11,396 nt of DNA. Origin: Bacillota bacterium. Its GTDB lineage: Bacteria; Bacillota_I; Bacilli_A; Erysipelotrichales; Erysipelotrichaceae. This document shows, in pieces, positions 6,906-11,396 of this stretch. A program made the translations under genes and the position numbers. Each line of letters begins with the position of its first letter. Within the stretch, counting starts at the first letter, position 1. The stretch spans positions 1-11,396 of the forward strand of contig JAEWIH010000150.1 in NCBI GenBank assembly GCA_023387245.1, given 5' to 3'. The notes below the pieces were generated by a model. The model ran no database searches and was not told the origin of the DNA. It was given only the letters and a program-made list of their open reading frames with translations.

Positions 6906-8094
6906 AAAATTACGCAGAAATGTTATTTTAATTTTAGTAATTATATTAAGTATCGGACTAGCAATCGTATTATCAATATTTGGGGCTAGTAAAATTTCTG
7001 AAATTAATACTATTAAAAACAATTTACTAGAAATCACTTTAGAAGCTTCAATTAATAATCAACCATTACCGACTGATAATGTATATAATATCCGCAATTT
7101 ATCTGCAGTTTATACTATTCCAGATCAAAAATTAGTTATAACCTCTAATCAATGGAATTTAGAAACTGCCGAAATTTCTAAAATATTAAATACTACTATT
7201 AATCAAGAACTAATAGATGATAATTTTTCATATATAAAAAAAATTGTTAATAATCAAATTCATATTGCTGTTATAGATAATGAAATTACTAAAGAAATAT
7301 TAAATACTACTTTTAAACAATTGTTACTTGTTTGGATCTTTTTTAATATTATATTTATTATGCTTTCTTATATATTATCTTATATTTTAACAAAACCAGT
7401 ATCTAAGTCTATCGAACAACAAAAACAGTTTATTGCTGATGCTTCACACGAATTAAAAAACCCATTAGCCGTTATTGCTGCTAATACACAAATATTACTA
7501 TCACATCCTAACGATAGTATTGCTTCTGTAAACAAGTGGATTAATAATACTAAAATTGAAGTTGATAGAATGAAAGAATTAGTTAATCAATTACTATTTC
7601 TGGCACATTCAGATGCATCTAATAATCAAATAAAAACTGAAAAAATAAATTTTTCAGACATTGTTGAACACCAATGTTTAATTTATGAATCATTGGCCTT
7701 TGAACGCAAAAAATCACTATTAACTAATATTGAACCTAATTTATATATTAGTGGTAATAGCGATCTTTTAAAAAAACTAGTTTCTATATTATGTGATAAT
7801 GCTTTAAAATATGCTTATCCAAATACTGAAATATTAATTAATGTTTATTGTAAAGAAGGTTATATTTATTTAAAAGCCCAAAATCAAAGTGATGATTTAA
7901 GTAATGAAGATTTAAAAAATATTTTTAAAAGATTTTATCGTGTTGAAAAAAGTCGTAATCGGGAATATGGTGGCTATGGCTTAGGATTAGCCATGGCTTA
8001 TGAAATCACTAAACAACATAAAGGTAAAATCTTTGCAACTTCACAAGATCATTTAATTACATTTCTATTATCTTTTAATGAATTTAAACAATGA
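6898..8094 (+). CDS. Membrane sensor histidine kinase, HAMP-less
   Basis: Cognate kinase of the preceding response regulator (8-base overlap). The 398 residues comprise a transmembrane helix (about 9-29), an extracytoplasmic domain of roughly 110 residues that I do not recognise, a second helix (about 141-164), then a linker of only about 15 residues before the H-box FIADASHELKNPLAVI (phospho-acceptor His184); there is no room for a full HAMP domain. The ATPase domain has the N-box DNALKYA (300-306), F-box FKRFYR (343-348) and G2 box GGYGLGLA (358-365). The usual DxGxG (G1) box is degenerate: NQSDDLSNEDL occupies its place. The ribosome site is AGGG inside the regulator gene. The 3' end overlaps the convergent zur gene by 46 bases. 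Confidence 0.94.
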   Translation: MIKKLRRNVILILVIILSIGLAIVLSIFGASKISEINTIKNNLLEITLEASINNQPLPTDNVYNIRNLSAVYTIPDQKLVITSNQWNLETAEISKILNTTINQELIDDNFSYIKKIVNNQIHIAVIDNEITKEILNTTFKQLLLVWIFFNIIFIMLSYILSYILTKPVSKSIEQQKQFIADASHELKNPLAVIAANTQILLSHPNDSIASVNKWINNTKIEVDRMKELVNQLLFLAHSDASNNQIKTEKINFSDIVEHQCLIYESLAFERKKSLLTNIEPNLYISGNSDLLKKLVSILCDNALKYAYPNTEILINVYCKEGYIYLKAQNQSDDLSNEDLKNIFKRFYRVEKSRNREYGGYGLGLAMAYEITKQHKGKIFATSQDHLITFLLSFNEFKQ

Positions 8095-8471
8095 TTACAT
8101 AAACCATAAACTTCTATTCGATGGGATTCTATTTGAAATCCCTTTTTCTTTAATGTATCTTCATACGTTTCTAACATACAACATGGTAAAGGGATTTTAT
8201 TTTTACAATTATTACAAATGGCATAATGTTCATGAGTAGCATTAGCAAGTGCATATAAAGTTACTTGTGCTGATGCTAAAGTCATTTGATTAACAATTTT
8301 ATGTTTTAAAAAAACTTCTAATACACGATAAACCGTCGATAACCATAATTCATTATCTTCTTTACGCAAATCATCAAAAATCTCTTGAGCACTTTTAGGA
8401 ACTGATTGCTTTTCTAAATAACGATAAATAGCCACTCTGGCTTGTGTCTTTTTAATATTAGACGGAAACAT
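8049..8471 (-). CDS. zur: Fur-family metalloregulator, probable zinc repressor Zur
   Basis: DNA-binding repressor that senses metal; placement as the last gene of a zinc-uptake operon points to Zur. The 140 residues show the winged-helix domain (about 1-75, with KKTQARVAIYRYLE and LSTVYRVLEVFLKHKIV), a His-containing hinge segment HEHYAIC (80-86), the structural zinc CxxC pairs Cys86/Cys89 and Cys125/Cys128, and CC at 97-98 followed by M-L-E, near the position where several Zur proteins have a sensing Cys. Its ATG overlaps znuB by 14 bases and has GGGAGG 8-9 bases upstream. The 3' end runs 46 bases into the convergent kinase gene. PerR or Fur cannot be excluded by sequence alone, but context makes Zur the best call. 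Confidence 0.87.
   Translation of the reverse strand: MFPSNIKKTQARVAIYRYLEKQSVPKSAQEIFDDLRKEDNELWLSTVYRVLEVFLKHKIVNQMTLASAQVTLYALANATHEHYAICNNCKNKIPLPCCMLETYEDTLKKKGFQIESHRIEVYGLCNHCLNSLKDNRNVIK
8123..8151 (+). terminator. Rho-independent terminator of the two-component operon, inside zur (antisense)
   Basis: Plus strand: GGGATT (8123-8128), 8-base loop, AATCCC (8137-8142), then TTTTTCTTT (8143-8151), starting 29 bases after the kinase stop. A further C-G pair can form past a bulged A. It lies wholly within the zur coding region on the other strand, where it encodes part of a KKKGFQIESH segment. In the minus direction it has no T-tract, so it should not stop zur transcription. Confidence 0.8.
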
Positions 8472-9285
8472 CTTTTTTTCCTCCCATAATATATAAAATT
8501 TTATTGATAGCTAAAATACTTAAAAGGCCAGTAATTGATAGTAATACCATTGTTCCTCCAGGCTTTAAATCAAAATAATAACTTATAATTAATCCCAGAG
8601 TCATATATAAAATACCCAAAAAACAACTCGAAATTACTAATTTATAATAACTATTCGCCAATTGCATTGCACAGGCTACAGGGATAATCATCATACTACT
8701 AACAATTAATGTACCAACAATTCTAGCACTAATGGCAACTACTAAAGCTACTAATAAATTGGTAATAAATTTAATCAATTTTAAATTTATCCCATCTAAC
8801 AAAGCCCCTTTTTCATCTATTATAGTATAACAAATTTGATGATAAAAAAATAAAAATAAACTAATTACAAAAATAAAAATTAAAGTAATTAAAATAATTT
8901 CATTATCCTCAATTGCGACTATACTCCCAAACAAATAAGAATTAAAACTAGCACCATTTTTAACAAAAGATGACAATACAGCCGCCAAACCAATACCTAA
9001 CGACAAAATTATCATTGTTGCCATTTCTTTATAGCGTTTAATATAACCGGATAAAATCTCGATTAAACAAGCAAAAACTATACATACAATAACACTAATC
9101 CAAACTGGATTATAACCCAAAATAAGACCTATACTAACACCCACTAAACTACTATGTCCCATAGCTTCTGGACTAGAGGCTTGTCTTTTTAAAACTACAA
9201 CATTACCTAATAGTGGTAATAATATGCCTAAAATAATTGAAATATATAATGCTTTTTGCATAAAAACATAATTAAATATGTTCAT
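8458..9285 (-). CDS. znuB: Zinc ABC transporter permease (ABC-3 family)
   Basis: Membrane channel of the ZnuABC/AdcABC importer; likely works as a dimer with two ZnuC subunits. The 275-residue, strongly hydrophobic protein has about eight transmembrane segments. Early signature features of the family are visible: GNVVVLKRQASSPEAMGHSSLVGVSIG (about 27-53) is the conserved stretch between the first helices, and RIVGTLIVSSMMIIPVACA (187-205) matches the late conserved helix of zinc/manganese permeases. ATG at 9285 lies 14 bases inside the znuC 3' end, with GGGAG 9 bases upstream; the 3' end overlaps zur by 14 bases. The family includes manganese and iron transporters, so the metal is assigned from ZnuA and Zur. 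Confidence 0.94.
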   Translation of the reverse strand: MNIFNYVFMQKALYISIILGILLPLLGNVVVLKRQASSPEAMGHSSLVGVSIGLILGYNPVWISVIVCIVFACLIEILSGYIKRYKEMATMIILSLGIGLAAVLSSFVKNGASFNSYLFGSIVAIEDNEIILITLIFIFVISLFLFFYHQICYTIIDEKGALLDGINLKLIKFITNLLVALVVAISARIVGTLIVSSMMIIPVACAMQLANSYYKLVISSCFLGILYMTLGLIISYYFDLKPGGTMVLLSITGLLSILAINKILYIMGGKKDVSV

Positions 9286-9940
9286 GACGATGATCTCCCA
9301 TACTTAAATATAGCTGCCCTAATACTAATTCATAACAATGAGTAATATTATGTTTTAAATGATCGGAATGGTGGGTAACTAAAATAATCGTAATCCCTGA
9401 TTGCTTTAATTGATCTAGCATATGATAAAAAGTTGTTACCGAATGATTATCAACTCCACTAGTTGGCTCATCTAAAATTAATAATTCAACTTCTGACAAT
9501 AAAGCTTTTGCTAAAAAAACACGCTGTTGTTGTCCGCCAGATAATTTAGAAATTAATTTTTTTCTAACTTCATATAAGCCTACGCGTTTTAATGCTGTTG
9601 CTATTTTTTCTTTATCTTCTTTTGATAAAAAAAACAAATTACGCTTATTTTTTAATAATGCTAGACTAACTACTTCTTCAACACTCGCAAATATATCACT
9701 TTGTTGCATCAAAGTTGTTTGTCTGACATAACAAATATTATTAGTATTAATGACGAAATGACCAAAGGTTGGAACTAACTCTTTGGTCAATATATTTAAT
9801 AATGTAGTTTTGCCACTGCCATTTTCACCCATAATAACGACAAAATCACCTTGGCATACTTCTAAATTTAAATTTTTAAGTACTAATTCTTTTTCATAAC
9901 GAAAAGAAACATTTTCTAATTTAATTAATTGGCTATTCAT
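9272..9940 (-). CDS. znuC: Zinc ABC transporter ATP-binding protein
   Basis: Cytoplasmic ATPase that drives zinc import through ZnuB. The 222 residues contain Walker A GENGSGKT (38-45), Q-loop Gln74, signature LSGGQQQR (133-140), Walker B LLILDEPT (153-160), D-loop SGVD (161-164) and switch His190 (VTHH), so it should be active. The tail ends GDHRHEHI, with three histidines, which may be incidental. The ATG is one base after the znuA stop. No clear Shine-Dalgarno sequence precedes it (upstream reads TTAGTTAAGTAGT), so translation probably depends on ribosomes finishing znuA. The gene overlaps znuB by 14 bases. Confidence 0.95.
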   Translation of the reverse strand: MNSQLIKLENVSFRYEKELVLKNLNLEVCQGDFVVIMGENGSGKTTLLNILTKELVPTFGHFVINTNNICYVRQTTLMQQSDIFASVEEVVSLALLKNKRNLFFLSKEDKEKIATALKRVGLYEVRKKLISKLSGGQQQRVFLAKALLSEVELLILDEPTSGVDNHSVTTFYHMLDQLKQSGITIILVTHHSDHLKHNITHCYELVLGQLYLSMGDHRHEHI

Positions 9941-9941
9941 A

Positions 9942-10928
9942 CTACTTAACTAAAGCACTAATCAATGAATTTAAATTTTGTCTTTGAATACTAAAATAAT
10001 TTTGCCCAGCATCTATTTGTTCTTTAGTTAAAGTTTCTAATGGATTTAATACAGCTACTTTAGCTCCTGTTTCTTTAGAAATAGCTGCAGCTACTTTTTC
10101 GCTAGCTAACTCTTCAAAGAAAATAGTACTAATATTATGGTCTTTAACAAAATGAATAATTTCTGCCATCTTACTTGGATCTGGTTCTGATGTTGGAACA
10201 ATGCCCTCTACTCCATATTGAACTAAACCATAAGCATTACATAAATATCCAAAAGCCTCATGTGAAACAACAATCTCTTTTTGTTTAACATTACTCAAAC
10301 CAGTAACAAATTCTTGGTGTAATTTATCAAATTCTAAAGCCACTTTATTAAAATTTTCAATGTATTTAGAACCATTTTCACTATCAAAAGCACTTAGTTT
10401 ATCAGCAATATTTTTAGCCTCTGCCTTAGCATTTAAAGGCGCTAACCATACATGTGGATCATATTCACCATGGTGATGATCGTGATGTTCATGTTTATGT
10501 TCATGATCTTTGTGGTCATGGTCTTTATGTTCGTGATCATGGTCATGATGATGATGACTATGAGTAGCTTTTGCTAGTTCTATTCCCTCAGAAGCATTAA
10601 TTACCAATAACTTTTTATTAGATAGCCCTGCTAAAATTTTATCTATCCATGGTTCCATTTCAGCTCCATGATATATAAAGACATCTGCTTCTTCAATACT
10701 AGCAATATCTTTAGCTGTTGGCTCATAATCATGAGCAGAAGATCCAAAAGGAATTAAAGATACTACTTCATCGTTGTCACCCACAACTAATTTAGTAAAT
10801 TCATATACTGGATAAATAGTTGTAACAATCTTTTTCTTACTAGCTTTTTCGCTATTTTGTTGAGTATTATTGACACTACAACCAACTAACATTAAAGCTA
10901 TAAAAAATAAAATTAATATTTTTTTCAT
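9942..10928 (-). CDS. znuA: Zinc-binding lipoprotein of the Znu/Adc ABC importer, His-rich
   Basis: Extracytoplasmic substrate-binding protein that hands zinc to ZnuBC. With ATG at 10928 it has 328 residues: a lipoprotein signal peptide with lipobox LVGC (14-17, lipidated Cys17), then a cluster A-I fold. Three expected metal-ligand histidines are visible: His66 (SSAHDYEP), His159 (YDPHVWLAP) and His223 (VVSHEAFGYL). Between the first two is a loop with 18 His in 31 residues (123-153), the hallmark of zinc rather than manganese proteins. Reading can be extended in frame to 11012, but that would place the promoter and ribosome site inside the gene and bury the lipobox. It is the first gene of znuA-znuC-znuB-zur, probably repressed by Zur when zinc is ample. 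Confidence 0.96.
   Translation of the reverse strand: MKKILILFFIALMLVGCSVNNTQQNSEKASKKKIVTTIYPVYEFTKLVVGDNDEVVSLIPFGSSAHDYEPTAKDIASIEEADVFIYHGAEMEPWIDKILAGLSNKKLLVINASEGIELAKATHSHHHHDHDHEHKDHDHKDHEHKHEHHDHHHGEYDPHVWLAPLNAKAEAKNIADKLSAFDSENGSKYIENFNKVALEFDKLHQEFVTGLSNVKQKEIVVSHEAFGYLCNAYGLVQYGVEGIVPTSEPDPSKMAEIIHFVKDHNISTIFFEELASEKVAAAISKETGAKVAVLNPLETLTKEQIDAGQNYFSIQRQNLNSLISALVK
10470..10562 (-). other. Low-complexity His/Asp/Glu/Lys tract encoding the ZnuA metal loop
   Basis: These 93 bases encode residues 123-153 of ZnuA, made almost only of H, D, E and K in short repeats such as HDHEHKDHDHKDHEHK. The DNA is accordingly repetitive (ATG/ATC-rich on the plus strand) and could vary in length by slippage. 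The role in zinc capture is known for the family; variability here is inferred. Confidence 0.85.
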
Positions 10929-10932
10929 ATTT

Positions 10933-10939
10933 CCTCCTT
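10933..10939 (-). promoter_or_regulatory. Ribosome binding site deciding the znuA start
   Basis: AAGGAGG on the minus strand lies 4 bases before ATG at 10928. It supports the start that gives a lipoprotein signal peptide, not the longer in-frame reading. Confidence 0.8.
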
Positions 10940-10950
10940 GCAAAGCATTC

Positions 10951-10958
10951 GCATATGC
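10951..10958. promoter_or_regulatory. GCATATGC palindrome at the znuA transcription start (possible operator)
   Basis: Perfect 8-base palindrome immediately downstream of the znuA -10 box, about where transcription should start; the position would suit a repressor such as Zur. It does not match the B. subtilis Zur box (TCGTAATnATTACGA). It is partly repeated inside the divergent lipoprotein gene (15-base windows 10951-10965 and 11068-11082 agree at 13 positions). Function is inference. Confidence 0.3.
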
Positions 10959-10987
10959 ATTATATAACCAAATAAAAAAGATTACAA
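10959..10987 (-). promoter_or_regulatory. Promoter of the zinc-uptake operon
   Basis: Minus strand: -35 TTGTAA (10987-10982), 17 bases, -10 TATAAT (10964-10959). It lies 31 bases before the znuA ATG, ahead of the ribosome site. Confidence 0.8.
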
Positions 10988-10989
10988 GT

Positions 10990-11009
10990 AAAATAATTAA
11001 TATTATTTT
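10990..11009. promoter_or_regulatory. AT-only inverted repeat between divergent promoters (possible operator)
   Basis: AAAATAAT (10990-10997), 4-base spacer, ATTATTTT (11002-11009). It abuts the znuA -35 and covers the -35 position of the divergent gene, a place where one regulator could act on both. Such AT palindromes also arise by chance in DNA this AT-rich. Confidence 0.3.
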
Positions 11010-11018
11010 CAACTTTTT

Positions 11019-11027
11019 TGATATAAT
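11019..11027 (+). promoter_or_regulatory. Extended -10 promoter of the unknown lipoprotein gene
   Basis: TGATATAAT (hexamer 11022-11027), the same nine bases as before the response regulator gene, 21 bases before the ATG. No recognisable -35 at 17 bases (10999-11004 is AATATT). Confidence 0.6.
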
Positions 11028-11048
11028 AAAATTGAAAGGAGGTAAATT

Positions 11049-11396
11049 ATGCTAAAGGTTGTTTTAGGTATATGCATTTTATTTATGGTAGCCGCATGCA
11101 CCAAAAACGACACTACATCTAATGATAAAGTCATTAATTCTACGAATACATCCGAAAATAGTGATATCATTGCTACACCAATTCAAATACCACCCTCTTT
11201 ATTAGTTAAAGACGTAATTATTAATATAACTCATGAAAATCAGAATAATGGAGAACTAGTTGCGATTGCTAAAAATAATAGTAATCTCACTATTAAAAAT
11301 ATAAAAATTGAATTTATTATTAATTCTAAAGATATAAAATTTTTAACTTATAATAATACAATTAAAAGTAATAATACCTCCAAAGCTTTTTTTCTA
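11049..11396 (+). CDS. Unknown lipoprotein, 5' part (cut by window edge)
   Basis: No function is recognised. The 116 visible codons stay open to the window end. The start MLKVVLGICILFMVAACTK is a lipoprotein signal peptide with lipobox VAAC (14-17, Cys17), so the product should be anchored on the outer face of the membrane. A Ser/Thr/Asn-rich linker (about 18-50) follows, then a segment (about 51-116: LLVKDVIINITHE, GELVAIAKNNSNLTIKNI and IEFIINSK) that looks like beta strands of an Ig-like or FxLYD-type domain; this fold guess is weak. The ribosome site is AAAGGAGG, 8 bases before the ATG. It is divergent from znuA across 120 bases, so co-regulation by zinc is possible but not shown. Missing the 3' end limits the call. 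Confidence 0.85.
   Translation, partial: MLKVVLGICILFMVAACTKNDTTSNDKVINSTNTSENSDIIATPIQIPPSLLVKDVIINITHENQNNGELVAIAKNNSNLTIKNIKIEFIINSKDIKFLTYNNTIKSNNTSKAFFL

Noticed and set aside
7965..8003. Hairpin ATGGCT/AGCCAT as a minus-strand terminator for zur
   Set aside because: No T-tract follows in the minus direction, and the bases encode the conserved G2 box of the kinase.
10929..11012. In-frame N-terminal extension of ZnuA (28 more residues)
   Set aside because: The -35, -10 and ribosome site of znuA lie inside it, and it would put a second hydrophobic stretch ahead of the lipoprotein signal peptide.
10870..11055. Plus-strand open frame of 61 codons across the znuA start
   Set aside because: Covers the znuA promoter and signal peptide on the opposite strand and has no ribosome site; the true plus-strand gene starts at 11049 in another frame.

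Overview
The window is AT-rich, densely packed, low-GC Gram-positive (Bacillota) DNA. TGA is used as a stop and TGG for Trp, so the code is standard (table 11). Strong AGGAGG-type ribosome sites, lipoprotein signal peptides, a paired GlgC/GlgD, a FolT-type ECF substrate-binding protein and a CcpA-type cre site all fit Bacillota. An Erysipelotrichia- or RF39-like member of the Bacilli is my guess, but the sequence alone does not settle the genus. No mobile element, rRNA, tRNA or CRISPR array was seen, and no gene-free stretch reaches 300 bases.

Layout. (1) 1-2454, minus strand: glycogen operon glgC-glgD-glgA (glgA cut by the window edge), from a near-consensus promoter whose -35 box lies inside a perfect cre match. 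(2) 2482-5005, minus strand: ung-folC-folT, three overlapping genes ending in a terminator, linking folate uptake and retention to removal of uracil from DNA. (3) 5012-6195, minus strand: a membrane-anchored HtrA-type serine protease with its own promoter and terminator and a TTG start. (4) 6202-8151, plus strand, divergent from htrA: an OmpR-family response regulator and a HAMP-less sensor kinase, an arrangement that recalls CiaRH/HtrA. The kinase gene overlaps the convergent zur gene by 46 bases, and its apparent terminator lies inside zur on the opposite strand. (5) 8049-10987, minus strand: a zinc-uptake operon, znuA (His-rich lipoprotein)-znuC-znuB-zur, with overlapping or nearly touching genes. 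(6) 11019-11396, plus strand, divergent from znuA: the start of an unrecognised lipoprotein gene.

This is mostly ordinary core and housekeeping content. The points most worth a second look are the cre/-35 overlap at glgC, the ung-folC-folT grouping, the terminator embedded antisense in zur, the unknown lipoprotein sharing a control region with the zinc operon, and a calcium-loop-like insert in HtrA. I found no clear sign of a wholly new system.
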